64,000 bases of DNA from Pelosinus sp. IPA-1 (GTDB lineage: Bacteria; Bacillota; Negativicutes; DSM-13327): the NCBI RefSeq assembly GCF_030269905.1, contig NZ_BSVC01000008.1, positions 223,857-287,856 on the forward strand, read 5' to 3'. A program made the translations under genes and the position numbers. The notes beneath the pieces were generated by a model, which was not told where the DNA came from, did no database searches, and saw only the letters and a list, made by a program, of their open reading frames with translations. The stretch's first letter is position 1, and every line of letters starts with the position of its first letter. Of the stretch, positions 18,000 to 27,389 are shown piece by piece.

Positions 18000-19925
18000 A
18001 TGAGGAGCGAGGAAAAGTTGCTAATGAAAAAAGAAGCAATTAGCGCAGATAAAATAGAAAATGAATCTAACTGCATGGAACATGGGGAAGGAAGTCATAC
18101 ACAGGACGTTATAAGAATCGCTGCTACATCGATTTTGTTACTTGGCTATTGGCTAGAGTGGCTGCCCAATATTCTAGGGGTTAATACAGCTTTACTTGCA
18201 GCAATCATTGGGGGATTACCAATTATCAAAGAAGCAGTTAGCGCAATTTATCGCCGTGGTGATACCAAGGTGGGTTTATTAGTAAGTATTGCGATTATTG
18301 CTTCCATTGCCATTGGGGAATATTTTGCCGCTGCTGAAGTTGCACTAATCATGACGATAGGCGAAATGTTGGAACATATTACCTTAGAAAAATCAAATAC
18401 TGCATTAAAAAAACTGGCAGACTTAGCTCCCTTAAAAGCCCGCATTTTAGAAGGTGGCAGCGAACGAGAAATTGCTGCCGAATTAGTAAAAGTGGGAGAC
18501 ATCTTATTAGTAAAGCCAGGAGAAAAAATTCCCGTGGATGGCATGGTAACAGCTGGTCATGCGACGGTTGATCAAGCAACAATAACTGGAGAATCAATTC
18601 CAGTTGAATGTCATAGTGGTGTGAATGTTTTTGGTGGAACGATCGTGGCAATGGGGAGTATTGAAATTGTTGCAACGAAGGTTGGTCAAGATACAGCGTT
18701 AGGTCATATTATTAAAATGGTTAAAGAGGCGCAAGCAAGTAAGGCGCCTAGTGCTCGAATTATTGATACCTGGGCAAATTGGTTTGTACCATTAAGTCTT
18801 GCGATTGCAGTGTTGGTTTATCTAGTGACAGGGGATATTGTAAGAGGAGTCACTATTTTAATTGTTTTTTGCCCTTGTGCTATGCTGCTAAGTACTCCTA
18901 CCGCTGTAGCGGCCGCTATTGGAGCTGCTGCTCGCCGTGGTATTTTGATCAAGGGAGGCGAAATATTAGAGAGGGTAGGCTCCTTAGATACGGTTGTATT
19001 TGATAAAACAGGCACGATCACCTTGGGCAAGCCTTTTTTGAAAGACATTCGCTGTTACAATGGATGGCAAAGAAATCAATTACTAGCGATTGCAGCCGGC
19101 ATTGAAAAACGTTCTGAGCATCATTTAGCAAAAGCAATTATACAAGAGGCAGAACAAGAAGGAGTTTCATTTATTGAACCGATGATTTGGGAACCTGTCA
19201 TTGGGCAAGGTATAGTAGCAAAAAAAGATGATGAAATTTTCTTGTTAGGTAACCAATGGCTAATAAAAAATCAAGATATTATGCTAACAAGGGAACAAGA
19301 AGAATACTGCATTAAAAATCAAGGGGCGGGAGCGACAGTCGTTTTTATTGCAGTGAATGGTGATGTTGTAGGGATCATTACCATTCAAGATCCTATACGT
19401 GAAGGAGCTAAAGAAGCAATCGAGGCATTACAGCGTGAACAAATTAAGAAAGTAGTGCTGTTGACTGGTGATTCGACAGCAGTGGGAAATGCAGTAGGAG
19501 CGGAAGTGAATATTCCCATCATACATGGGGACTTATTACCTGATGACAAAGTAAAATATGTTGAAACCTATCAACGAGAAGGTTTCAAGGTGGCAATGCT
19601 CGGCGACGGAATCAATGATGCTCCTGCCTTGGCTAAAGCAGATATCGGCATTGCTATGGGGTATTCTGGAACAGATATAGCGATTGAGGCGGCAGATATT
19701 GTTTTATTATCTGATGACTTGAATAAGATATCTGAAACAATACAGAAAAGTCGAAAAGCCATTCGTACCATTTGGCAAAATATTGTAGTCGCTAATGTCA
19801 TTAATTTTGCTGCAATTATATTGGCCGCTTTAGGATTATTAGGACCTGTTGCCGCTGCCATTGTGCATAATGTAGGAGCAATCTTAGTTGTATTGAATTC
19901 CGCACGTTTATTGCGTCACGAATGA
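18000..19925 (+). CDS. P1B-type heavy-metal transporting ATPase
   Basis: The product is 641 residues. It has no N-terminal HMA domain; the short N-terminus holds Cys25, His28 and His33. Landmarks are TGES (actuator, 196-199), CPC in the ion-pathway helix (291-293), DKTGT (phosphorylated Asp335), SEHHLAKAI (nucleotide-binding HP motif) and GDGINDAPALA. The last helix carries HNVGAILVVLNSARLL. It exports a divalent soft metal, likely Cd/Zn/Co class, across the membrane. The exact metal is not decidable from these motifs. An ATG at 18024 is an alternative start, but AGGAGG suits 18000. It is cotranscribed with marR. Confidence 0.92.
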   Translation: MRSEEKLLMKKEAISADKIENESNCMEHGEGSHTQDVIRIAATSILLLGYWLEWLPNILGVNTALLAAIIGGLPIIKEAVSAIYRRGDTKVGLLVSIAIIASIAIGEYFAAAEVALIMTIGEMLEHITLEKSNTALKKLADLAPLKARILEGGSEREIAAELVKVGDILLVKPGEKIPVDGMVTAGHATVDQATITGESIPVECHSGVNVFGGTIVAMGSIEIVATKVGQDTALGHIIKMVKEAQASKAPSARIIDTWANWFVPLSLAIAVLVYLVTGDIVRGVTILIVFCPCAMLLSTPTAVAAAIGAAARRGILIKGGEILERVGSLDTVVFDKTGTITLGKPFLKDIRCYNGWQRNQLLAIAAGIEKRSEHHLAKAIIQEAEQEGVSFIEPMIWEPVIGQGIVAKKDDEIFLLGNQWLIKNQDIMLTREQEEYCIKNQGAGATVVFIAVNGDVVGIITIQDPIREGAKEAIEALQREQIKKVVLLTGDSTAVGNAVGAEVNIPIIHGDLLPDDKVKYVETYQREGFKVAMLGDGINDAPALAKADIGIAMGYSGTDIAIEAADIVLLSDDLNKISETIQKSRKAIRTIWQNIVVANVINFAAIILAALGLLGPVAAAIVHNVGAILVVLNSARLLRHE

Positions 19926-19961
19926 TATCCTAATGTAAAAAAATAGCAGAAACCTCAAAAT

Positions 19962-20010
19962 AAGCCTTGTTTAGATAAATTGTAGATTTATCTAAACAAG
20001 GCTTTGTTTT
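19962..20010 (+). terminator. Rho-independent terminator
   Basis: A long perfect stem (AAGCCTTGTTTAGATAAAT with its complement) encloses a 5-base loop and ends TTTGTTTT. It follows the ATPase gene and directly precedes repeat copy 2. Confidence 0.9.
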
Positions 20011-20016
20011 GTTCCG

Positions 20017-20112
20017 GAATCAGAAAGTATAACACTTTCTTGATTCCAAGTAAGAACGACTAAGGCTTCTGCCTGCGTCCGAGGACTTGGCAGAAACCAA
20101 GTCTTTTCTTAT
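20017..20112 (+). repeat. Interspersed structured repeat, copy 2
   Basis: A 96-base copy, 6 bases after a terminator. The first hairpin is GGAATCA and AAAGT pairing with ACTTT and TGATTCC. The middle is AAGTAAGAACGACTAAGGC, then TTCTGCCTGCGTCCGAG. The second hairpin is ACTTGG-CAGAAA-CCAAGT. An outer pairing of TAAGAA with TTTCTTA is possible. A minus-strand 67-codon frame ending in it is not credible as a gene. Confidence 0.88.
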
Positions 20113-20269
20113 AACCACGGCTAAAATAAAAAAACAACTACCAGTTGTGAGCATTCGATAAAAAAGGAAAATTTGTAGCATAATAAAAATCATTACACTT
20201 ATCCTTTGTATTAGATATGACACTGGCGCGAAGACTAATATAAACTTTACTAGAAAGGGTTGTTATCGT

Positions 20270-21697
20270 TTGAAGCGTATTTACAAGATACTATATGTAA
20301 TAGTAGGAGTAAGTATTATTTTATATTTTATAAGTTCTCTCTATATCTACTATCAAGAAAAACCTGAGACGGATGTGCTACTCCAGTCTTTGCCTGTAGT
20401 ACAAAAACAGACCCGTTTATTAGTGGTTGCCCCTCATTGTGATGATGAAACACTTGGCTGTGCTGGTGTTATCCATGATGTCATTGAAGCGGGTGGGCAA
20501 GTCATGGTTGTTTTCATGACAAATGGTGATGGATTTACTGTTGCAACAGAAGAACAGTTCCACCGATTGTTCCTTACTAATGAAGACTATGTGAATTCTG
20601 GGTATGCTCGTCAGAAAGAAACATTACATGCACTGCATTTACTGGATGTACCAGAAAAACAAATTGCTTTTCTCGGGTTTCCTGATCGTGGCCTTAGAGC
20701 AATATGGTCGGATTACTGGAATAACAGCCAGCCTTATCAATCTCGTTATACTGGAAGTGATCATTCACCCTATACTACAAGTTATCAGCAGAATGCTCCT
20801 TATACTGGAGAAACTGTTTTAAATAATCTAGAACAAATAATGCATACGTTCCAACCTAATCTTATCCTAGCGCCACATCCAGCAGATGAGCATCCTGATC
20901 ATGCATCAACTTGGGCCTTTGTTGTTGCTGCTTTTATGAAACTTAGCAAGGGTGGATTAGAACCGGGAGTTAATTTATATACTTACTTAATCCATCGTGG
21001 GGATTTTCCAATACCTCATGGTTATAAAACGGATGCTTTGCTGTCACCGCCAAAACCATTATACCAAACACAGCCGAGTAGCTGGCTCCAATATCCAATA
21101 AAATCGGATATGGAAGCACTGAAAGAGCAGTCCATTAAAGAATATGTCAGTCAAATTCGAGTTCCGATTATGTCGAGCTTATTATATAGCTTTATTCGCA
21201 AGAATGAATTGTTTGAAGAAGTACATTTTCCTTTAATAACACAGATGCCGCTAGATGTAGATTTACGGAATCTTGAAACTTGGTCTGATCAGGAGCCAAT
21301 TTTAGTCAATCCTTTGGGCGTAAATTTAGTTGGTGCTTTGGAGCCTAGAGGGAAAATAACAAGCATTTCTAGTTGTATACAAGACAACAGGATTTGGATG
21401 CGTTTTCATATACCGGGATTTTCAAAAAAAAGAAATCAATATAATGTATCAATTGTGACTTTTAGTCGTACGGATAATCAAATGGATAGAGAGATGCAAG
21501 TAGTTTATTTTAGTAAGGCCAATACAAACTTATCTCCAGATAATATTGTGCGGTACCCAGATGATGTTATCATTAAGATTTCTTCACCTCCAACCAAATT
21601 GGATAATTTCTTTTTTATTCGTGCTGAAACGAAAAACCAATTTGGAATCATGTTTAACCATACCGTGTGGCAACCAGCCGTTCTTACGAGATTTTAG
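20270..21697 (+). CDS. PIG-L (LmbE-like) family deacetylase, membrane-anchored
   Basis: The product is 475 residues. Residues 6-25 form one N-terminal hydrophobic helix, so the enzyme is probably anchored outside the membrane. The zinc site is APHCDDETLGCAG (His, Asp, Asp) with the second motif APHPADEHPDHAST. PIG-L proteins remove N-acetyl groups from GlcNAc-type sugars. About 190 C-terminal residues form an extra domain I do not recognise. The start is a TTG preceded by AGAAAGGG at about 11 bases; the membrane helix needs this start. It is followed by the oppositely oriented cwlD gene, suggesting an envelope context. Confidence 0.83.
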   Translation: MKRIYKILYVIVGVSIILYFISSLYIYYQEKPETDVLLQSLPVVQKQTRLLVVAPHCDDETLGCAGVIHDVIEAGGQVMVVFMTNGDGFTVATEEQFHRLFLTNEDYVNSGYARQKETLHALHLLDVPEKQIAFLGFPDRGLRAIWSDYWNNSQPYQSRYTGSDHSPYTTSYQQNAPYTGETVLNNLEQIMHTFQPNLILAPHPADEHPDHASTWAFVVAAFMKLSKGGLEPGVNLYTYLIHRGDFPIPHGYKTDALLSPPKPLYQTQPSSWLQYPIKSDMEALKEQSIKEYVSQIRVPIMSSLLYSFIRKNELFEEVHFPLITQMPLDVDLRNLETWSDQEPILVNPLGVNLVGALEPRGKITSISSCIQDNRIWMRFHIPGFSKKRNQYNVSIVTFSRTDNQMDREMQVVYFSKANTNLSPDNIVRYPDDVIIKISSPPTKLDNFFFIRAETKNQFGIMFNHTVWQPAVLTRF

Positions 21698-21721
21698 TAT
21701 TTTACGTAGAAGTGAATGGTC

Positions 21722-22441
21722 CTAATAAGCATTATTCTGTGGCTTTAGGAATGAAAAATAAGGATGGTAATAAGAAGTAATGCCTTTCGCAATTGCGTCT
21801 GCGAGCTTTCTTTGGTGTTCTGGTGTCTGTAATAGGGAACGTTCTACTTTATTGGTAATATATCCAACTTCGATGAGTGCAGCAGGAATCTTATTGCGAC
21901 GTAATACGAAATAGCGGGCAGGGCTGGCTGTTGGGGGAACCTTTACCACTTTGCCCAGCTCAGTTTGAATCGCATTGGATAATTCCTTGCTAGCCTCGGA
22001 CTTCGCATAATAAAAAACCTCTGCACCTTGCCTACTTGCATTTGATACTGCGTTGGCATGAAGGCTTATAAATAAATCTGCATCTGATTCTTCGGCCATT
22101 TCTACGCGAGCAGTTAAATCACGATGGTAACGCCCTCTAACTTTTTCATTGTCGCACTCAGGGCTTAGGTCAATATCCGATTGACGAGATAGTACCACTT
22201 TAGCACCAGACTCGTTAAGTATATTTTTAAGTTGTAATGCTATGGCTAAATTAATATCTTTTTCTAGGACTCCTTGACGATTTGCACCGGGATCAATGCC
22301 GCCATGGCCAGCATCCACTACAATGATTTTTCCCGACAGTTTGTGCCCCATATTATCATGGGCGTATAAGGTGCTTATTAATAATAGGGTAGATACTACA
22401 AATAAAAAAAAATGACGTTTAGCGATGTATTGAATCTTCAT
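21722..22441 (-). CDS. cwlD: N-acetylmuramoyl-L-alanine amidase, CwlD type
   Basis: The product is 239 residues with a signal or anchor helix (HFFLFVVSTLLLISTLYAH) and then an Amidase_3 domain. Zinc ligands are in VVDAGHGGIDPGA, LEKDINLAIA (Glu) and LFISLHANA (His), and the catalytic Glu is in AALIEVGYITN. Length and lack of added SPOR or SH3 domains fit CwlD, which cleaves stem peptides to make muramic-lactam in spore cortex. The ATG at 22441 has AAGGAGG at normal spacing; the in-frame GTG at 22450 is too near. This supports a spore-forming host, though vegetative AmiC-like use is possible. Confidence 0.85.
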   Translation of the reverse strand: MKIQYIAKRHFFLFVVSTLLLISTLYAHDNMGHKLSGKIIVVDAGHGGIDPGANRQGVLEKDINLAIALQLKNILNESGAKVVLSRQSDIDLSPECDNEKVRGRYHRDLTARVEMAEESDADLFISLHANAVSNASRQGAEVFYYAKSEASKELSNAIQTELGKVVKVPPTASPARYFVLRRNKIPAALIEVGYITNKVERSLLQTPEHQRKLADAIAKGITSYYHPYFSFLKPQNNAY

Positions 22442-22715
22442 AGTGTACACACCTCCTTCAAGTTACATATATGCAGTAAAGAGCCTTGCTAGTATGCATT
22501 GAGTACTTTAGAGATCAAATTTCTTGCCATAATTAGTGATAATGCTATGTAAGAAGTTATATGTAGGCAAGTTTTTTACTTATATATTTATAATTGTGGT
22601 GCAAACTAATAATGCATAGATTACACAAAAAAATGGAAAGGTTTTATTATTGCACATTTTATTGATGTGGTGGGTATTTCCTAAAGGCATCTATATATTA
22701 ATAGCAGGAGGTCTC

Positions 22716-23288
22716 ATGACGAATCACAAACTGACAATTCTTAAAATCACTATATTTTTTTTAGTAAGTCAAATTCTACTTATCATTGGATTGGCTGGCC
22801 AAGGACATTTTGACTATATACGAAGCATATTGGTAACTGCTAGTCTTTGGCTCTTATATACATTTTTAGAAGTTAGATATGAATTATTTATGAATCATTA
22901 TGTTAGAGTAATAGTCGTAATTTCACTTTTATGCGACGGTTATGGCGGATATTATTTGAATTTGTATGCTACATCTGTAATTTTTGATAAAATTTTGCAC
23001 GTTTTTGGATCCTATTCCTTTGCCTTATTTGCTTACATCTTAGTTGTTCAGTTGCTAAAATACCCTGTGACTCGGTCTTTTAAATTTATTTTGGTAGTGA
23101 GTTTGGGGCTTAGTATTGGAGCCTTTTATGAAATATTAGAATTTCTAACGGATACTATTTCGCATCCACCTTTACCTAGCCAGCCTAGTCTTCTAGATAC
23201 AGATCTAGATTTGATTGGCGATCTGATTGGTGCAACGATTGCCGCATTTCATGCGACCTATAGAACCTTTATTAATATGAATTTTTAA
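22716..23288 (+). CDS. YjdF-like membrane protein
   Basis: The product is 190 residues with about five hydrophobic helices. The pattern ends with FYEILEFLTD and DTDLDLIGDLIGATIAAFHA, the acidic-helix layout of the YjdF/DUF2238 inner membrane family. No function is known for that family. AGGAGG sits 6 bases before the ATG at 22716; the longer frame from 22650 has no ribosome site. It is monocistronic. Confidence 0.7.
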   Translation: MTNHKLTILKITIFFLVSQILLIIGLAGQGHFDYIRSILVTASLWLLYTFLEVRYELFMNHYVRVIVVISLLCDGYGGYYLNLYATSVIFDKILHVFGSYSFALFAYILVVQLLKYPVTRSFKFILVVSLGLSIGAFYEILEFLTDTISHPPLPSQPSLLDTDLDLIGDLIGATIAAFHATYRTFINMNF

Positions 23289-23308
23289 ATTTACTCACTA
23301 TATTAATT

Positions 23309-23330
23309 AAGCCCTTCGGGCAGTTTTTTC
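23309..23330 (+). terminator. Short terminator
   Basis: GCCC-TTC-GGGC is followed by AGTTTTTT shortly after the YjdF-like gene. Confidence 0.6.
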
Positions 23331-23433
23331 AATGTTTCTTTTTAGGATTGAAATCTATTATGCATTTTAAAATTAAAGATGTCGGCCAATATCTAGAATA
23401 GAAGTTTTTTCGGAATAGTTGATAAGTAACAGC

Positions 23434-23473
23434 ATGGGCTGTGGTAACTCATAAACGAGTTACCACAGCCCAT
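23434..23473. other. Perfect hairpin before the flagellar operon
   Basis: ATGGGCTGTGGTAACTC pairs perfectly with GAGTTACCACAGCCCAT. No clear T tract follows, so it may be a boundary hairpin rather than a terminator. The rest of 23289-23610 holds a short terminator and a candidate sigma-28 promoter but no gene. Confidence 0.55.
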
Positions 23474-23539
23474 TTCTATAGGGAGTACTGCATTATCTAT
23501 TTTTCGAGTAAACATTTTTATATATTTTACTTTTCTTAA

Positions 23540-23566
23540 TAAAAACTAAATATATGCCTGCGATAC
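23540..23566 (+). promoter_or_regulatory. Candidate sigma-28 flagellar promoter
   Basis: TAAA at 23540-23543, a 15-base spacer, then TGCGATAC at 23559-23566. This resembles the flagellar consensus TAAA-N15-GCCGATAA and lies 45 bases before flgD. Confidence 0.35.
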
Positions 23567-23610
23567 TGGTAATAAGAATAGTTTATTCGACAAAAAGGGA
23601 GGAAAAATCA

Positions 23611-24042
23611 ATGAGTACTACATCATCTGTCACTTCCAGCACATCGACAACTACTAGCTCTAGCATAGCAAGTACTAGTAGCCTGGATTTTGACGAGTTT
23701 ATTCAGCTTTTGGCCACAGAATTAAAATATCAGGATCCCGACGATCCAGTAAGCGGGACTGAGTATGTAACTCAGATGGCCCAAATCAGCTCACTATCGG
23801 CATTATCAACTATCAATAGTTCACTTAATAACTCTTCCGCATTTAGTATGATTGGAAAGGAAGCAACCTATTCTACCACCGACACATCTGGCAATACAGT
23901 GACGGGCTCAGGTACTGTGCAGTCGGTAACCATTTCTGGTAGCAACACCTATGTCAACGTTGGTGGCACAACGGTAGATCTTTCTGCTATTACAAAGGTG
24001 GCAGATTCCAGCACTACGTCCACTACTACGTCTTCAACGTAG
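23611..24042 (+). CDS. flgD: Flagellar hook-capping protein FlgD
   Basis: The product is about 143 residues. A Ser/Thr-rich N-terminal tail is followed by the FlgD N-domain, DFDEFIQLLATELKYQDP, then TEYVTQMAQISSLSALSTINSS, and a short C-terminal beta domain (IGKEATYSTTDTSGN onward). FlgD caps the growing hook outside the cell so FlgE can polymerise. It is short relative to enterobacterial FlgD (about 230) and lacks the second Ig-like domain. GGGAGG precedes the ATG at 23611. It is first gene of the late flagellar cluster. Confidence 0.9.
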   Translation: MSTTSSVTSSTSTTTSSSIASTSSLDFDEFIQLLATELKYQDPDDPVSGTEYVTQMAQISSLSALSTINSSLNNSSAFSMIGKEATYSTTDTSGNTVTGSGTVQSVTISGSNTYVNVGGTTVDLSAITKVADSSTTSTTTSST

Positions 24043-24145
24043 CATAAAAATAATAAATAATAGTGGCTTTTAATCAGACCAAATCAGGGAGGAATCCACT
24101 ATTTCCGAATGAGAGATGAAAAAATAATTTGGAGGTTTTTTTCTT

Positions 24146-25765
24146 ATGGCTATGATGGTCGCATTAGGTTCCGCGGTATCGGGAATTAAAAGTGAACAGA
24201 CCGCCCTTGATGTAATCGCTAATAATATCGCTAACGTTAACACCACAGGCTACAAATCACAGACGGTTTCCTTCAGTGATGTGTTGAGTCAGACGATAAG
24301 TTCTGCAACTGCTTCTACCGCAACGACTGGTGGCGTTAATGCTCAGCAACTTGGGTTGGGCGTCCAAATTGCCAGCACGGATACGGATATGACGGTAGGC
24401 AGCACTTCAGCAACTAGTAATAGTACTGATGTGGCTCTTACTGGCGAAGGCTACCTTATTGTATCGACGGGTACGGACGGCGAATATGAGTTTTCTAGAG
24501 CTGGCAATATGACTGTTGACGACTCAGGTAACCTAAATATAAATGGCTATGACGTTTGTGGGTGGGAGACATCATATACTCTTGATGCCGATGGTAAGAA
24601 AGTTTTCAATACAAATAGTACTGTCGAACCTATTAATCTTTACAGCGGCAGTAATAAGCTTATGGCTGCTGAGGCTACTACTTCTGCCGACCTTACTGGT
24701 AGCCTTGACTCTACATCTAAGGTAGTGACAGGTGCTACACTACAAAACATTGGCAGCACAGCGATTACGACCTGGGACGCAACAACGTCACTCGATGTTG
24801 TGGACGCACAAGGTAATACCACCCCGGTTACGCTCAATTGGAAAAAGTGTGCTACTGATGGCTCGACCACTAGCTGGTACTGGGAAGCCAGCGGTACAAA
24901 TGCAACCATAAGCCCTTCGAGTGGCTATGTTGCTTTTGACGCAGAAGGTAATATGGTTACTTCTGTCACCCCCCTTACAGCGACACTTGATACCGCTACC
25001 AATACTGCTGGCTATAGTAACAATAATATTAGTGTCGGTACAGGACTGACAGCAGGTAGTTATACTGTCACTGTGGCAGATTCGACTACGACTACTGGGC
25101 AGTACGACATTACGTTGGTAGACGCAGACGGCAATACTACTACTACGACTTCTAAAGATGGCTCAGCTACTTTTAAAACCTCGTCGGGAACGGTTTCCTT
25201 AGCGGCACCGACGGCAATTACAACTGGTACGTCTACATTCACTGTTGCAAATGGTACCACTTTAACTTTTGATTCGACTCCGGCAATTGCTGTGAAATCC
25301 ACGTCCGCCAACACCGATGCAGTTTCAGTGAAGCTGGACTTTTCCAAAATTAAGACCACGAGCAGCACGAACGCTACTCTGTCTGCTGATGCCGATGGAT
25401 ATGCGTCGGGAACATTAAAAAGTTATAGTATTTCATCAGATGGAATCATTACAGGTACATATAGTAACGGAGAAACACAAGCAATAGCACAAATTGCGTT
25501 GGCGGTTTTCGACAATCCGAGTGGGTTGACAAAAACTGGTGACAATCTCTATACCACGAGTTCCAGCTCTGGCGGTTATAATACTGTTGTCGCTGGTACA
25601 AACGGCACAGGTACGATGACATCCTACGCGTTGGAGCTGTCTAACGTGGATTTGTCGGCGCAATTCAGTGCAATGATGATCGCTCAACGAGCCTATCAGG
25701 CTAACACTAAGGTTGTTTCTACTGCTGATGATATGTTACAGGCTCTCCTCAGTATGAAAAATTAA
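24146..25765 (+). CDS. flgE: Flagellar hook protein FlgE
   Basis: The product is 539 residues. The N-terminal rod/hook motif is SAVSGIKSEQTALDVIANNIANVNTTGYK and the C-terminal helix is SAMMIAQRAYQANTKVVSTADDMLQALL, which zip into the axial D0 domain. Between them is a Ser/Thr/Gly-rich surface region of about 400 residues, including VALTGEGYLIVS. FlgE is exported by the flagellar type III system and builds the hook. TTGGAGG lies 9 bases before the ATG. It directly follows flgD. Confidence 0.92.
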   Translation: MAMMVALGSAVSGIKSEQTALDVIANNIANVNTTGYKSQTVSFSDVLSQTISSATASTATTGGVNAQQLGLGVQIASTDTDMTVGSTSATSNSTDVALTGEGYLIVSTGTDGEYEFSRAGNMTVDDSGNLNINGYDVCGWETSYTLDADGKKVFNTNSTVEPINLYSGSNKLMAAEATTSADLTGSLDSTSKVVTGATLQNIGSTAITTWDATTSLDVVDAQGNTTPVTLNWKKCATDGSTTSWYWEASGTNATISPSSGYVAFDAEGNMVTSVTPLTATLDTATNTAGYSNNNISVGTGLTAGSYTVTVADSTTTTGQYDITLVDADGNTTTTTSKDGSATFKTSSGTVSLAAPTAITTGTSTFTVANGTTLTFDSTPAIAVKSTSANTDAVSVKLDFSKIKTTSSTNATLSADADGYASGTLKSYSISSDGIITGTYSNGETQAIAQIALAVFDNPSGLTKTGDNLYTTSSSSGGYNTVVAGTNGTGTMTSYALELSNVDLSAQFSAMMIAQRAYQANTKVVSTADDMLQALLSMKN

Positions 25766-25861
25766 TAACGAACTTGATGTTATATCCGACTGAAAGCGTA
25801 TTTTGAGTCTTGTAGTCGGCATCTGCCATTGAGTTTTACATTTATAATTGGAGGTGATCGT

Positions 25862-27358
25862 ATGGCGTCGACTTTCGGCACCTATAGCGTCGCTTATTCG
25901 GGAATGTATGTGAATCAGGCCGCCCTTACAGCAACAAGCACTAATCTTGCTAATGTAGACACCACCGGAGCTTCAAAAGTACAAGTGACTAGCGCTGCCC
26001 AAAATACTGTCCAGTCGAGTGGGGCATCTACGGGAAATGGTGTTAGCGTAGCATCCATCACACGATCCCGTGATATATTTCTTGACAGCACTTACCGTTC
26101 CCAGAATGCCAGCGCCACTTATGACTCAGTGAAAAGCGGAAACTTGGAATATATAGATAAAATATTAAGTGAATATGATACTAACTCTACCACCGATACG
26201 ACTACCACGACTTCTGGTGTGCAGGAGGCAGTAAATACCTTTTTTAATGCATGGGGAAATTTGTCTACGGATTCGAGTACCACTAGTACCCGTGTGGCGG
26301 TTACGACCGCCGCTAGTGACTTGGTCACAATGTTGAGCGATATTGACGATCAATTGCAGCAATTGCAGGCAGATGCTGTGACTGGAGTTCAAGATGGTGT
26401 GGACAGCCTTAATGACCTTGCCGGGCAAGTTGCGGACTTGAATACGCAAATTACTCAGGCAGAGGTAGGTGGCGGCGAGGCAAGCTGCCTGCGGGATCAG
26501 CGCGACGTGTTGCTTGATCAGATGTCTGCCTTGGCCGACATCAGTGTGACGACTGGTTCTAATGGAACGCTAAAAGTAACTCTCAATGGGTCGTCACTGG
26601 TGAATGGCACTACGGTCAATACATTAGTTGTCGCTGGTAGCGGGACAACTACTGATCCGTTGAAGGTAAAATGGACCGATTCCGATGATGAAGTCACGAT
26701 TAAAAGTGGGAGCATAGCGGCATATATGGAAGATACAGATCAAACTGGCTATGAAACTATCGACGCGAGCGATATTCCTTATAATTTTACCACTACTGCA
26801 ACTAGTTCGATCACTACTATGAGGCAAGCTCTAAATGACTTGATTACTACAATTGCAACCAAGGTTAATTCCTTGAGTACCTCAGGTGTTGACCTCAATG
26901 GCAATACTGGTGTTGACTTTTTTACTACCGTTGATTCCAGTCAGCCATTGAGTATCAGTAATATACAGGTTAACCCTGAGCTAGTTAAAGATTCTAACAA
27001 GGTAGTTACTTCTTCCAGCGGTGCAGATGGTGACAATACCATCGCCAGTGCAATAAAGGCTCTTGCTACCGATACTACTTGCTATAAGAATAGCGAATCA
27101 ACAGCGCTTAATGTTACTCAATTCTATACGGCGGTGACTAAGTGGATAGGTACTGCAGGTGATACGGCGACGAGTAATTATACAACCCAAGCAGCTTTAG
27201 TTGAACAATTAGACAACCAGAGACAGTCTGTTTCAGGCATTTCCATTGATGAGGAAATGTCGAACATGATCAAGTTTCAAAATGCCTACGCTGCCAGCGC
27301 TAGGGTTATGAGTACGATTGATAGCTTGCTTGGTGATTTGCTTGCGGAATTTGATTAA
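25862..27358 (+). CDS. flgK: Hook-filament junction protein FlgK (copy 1)
   Basis: The product is 498 residues. The N-terminus, AYSGMYVNQAALTATSTNLANVDTTGASKVQV, and the C-terminus, SGISIDEEMSNMIKFQNAYAASARVMSTIDSLLGDLL, are the D0/D1 helices of FlgK. The middle includes LNDLAGQVADLNTQITQAEVGGGEASCLRDQRDVLLDQMS, typical of HAP1. GGAGG is 7 bases before the ATG at 25862; the longer frame from 25829 spans it. A second FlgK-like gene follows at once, so one of the two may have a special role. Confidence 0.88.
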   Translation: MASTFGTYSVAYSGMYVNQAALTATSTNLANVDTTGASKVQVTSAAQNTVQSSGASTGNGVSVASITRSRDIFLDSTYRSQNASATYDSVKSGNLEYIDKILSEYDTNSTTDTTTTTSGVQEAVNTFFNAWGNLSTDSSTTSTRVAVTTAASDLVTMLSDIDDQLQQLQADAVTGVQDGVDSLNDLAGQVADLNTQITQAEVGGGEASCLRDQRDVLLDQMSALADISVTTGSNGTLKVTLNGSSLVNGTTVNTLVVAGSGTTTDPLKVKWTDSDDEVTIKSGSIAAYMEDTDQTGYETIDASDIPYNFTTTATSSITTMRQALNDLITTIATKVNSLSTSGVDLNGNTGVDFFTTVDSSQPLSISNIQVNPELVKDSNKVVTSSSGADGDNTIASAIKALATDTTCYKNSESTALNVTQFYTAVTKWIGTAGDTATSNYTTQAALVEQLDNQRQSVSGISIDEEMSNMIKFQNAYAASARVMSTIDSLLGDLLAEFD

Positions 27359-27389
27359 GGATCTAGGCTAAATTAAGGGGTGAGTGAAA

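Noticed and set aside
20020..20223. Minus-strand 67-codon frame ending in repeat copy 2
   Set aside because: It is created by the repeat; the same reading appears wherever the repeat lies, has no ribosome site and its upstream half matches no protein.
23554..23610. Upstream extension of flgD
   Set aside because: It overlaps the candidate sigma-28 promoter, and the ATG at 23611 has GGGAGG directly upstream.
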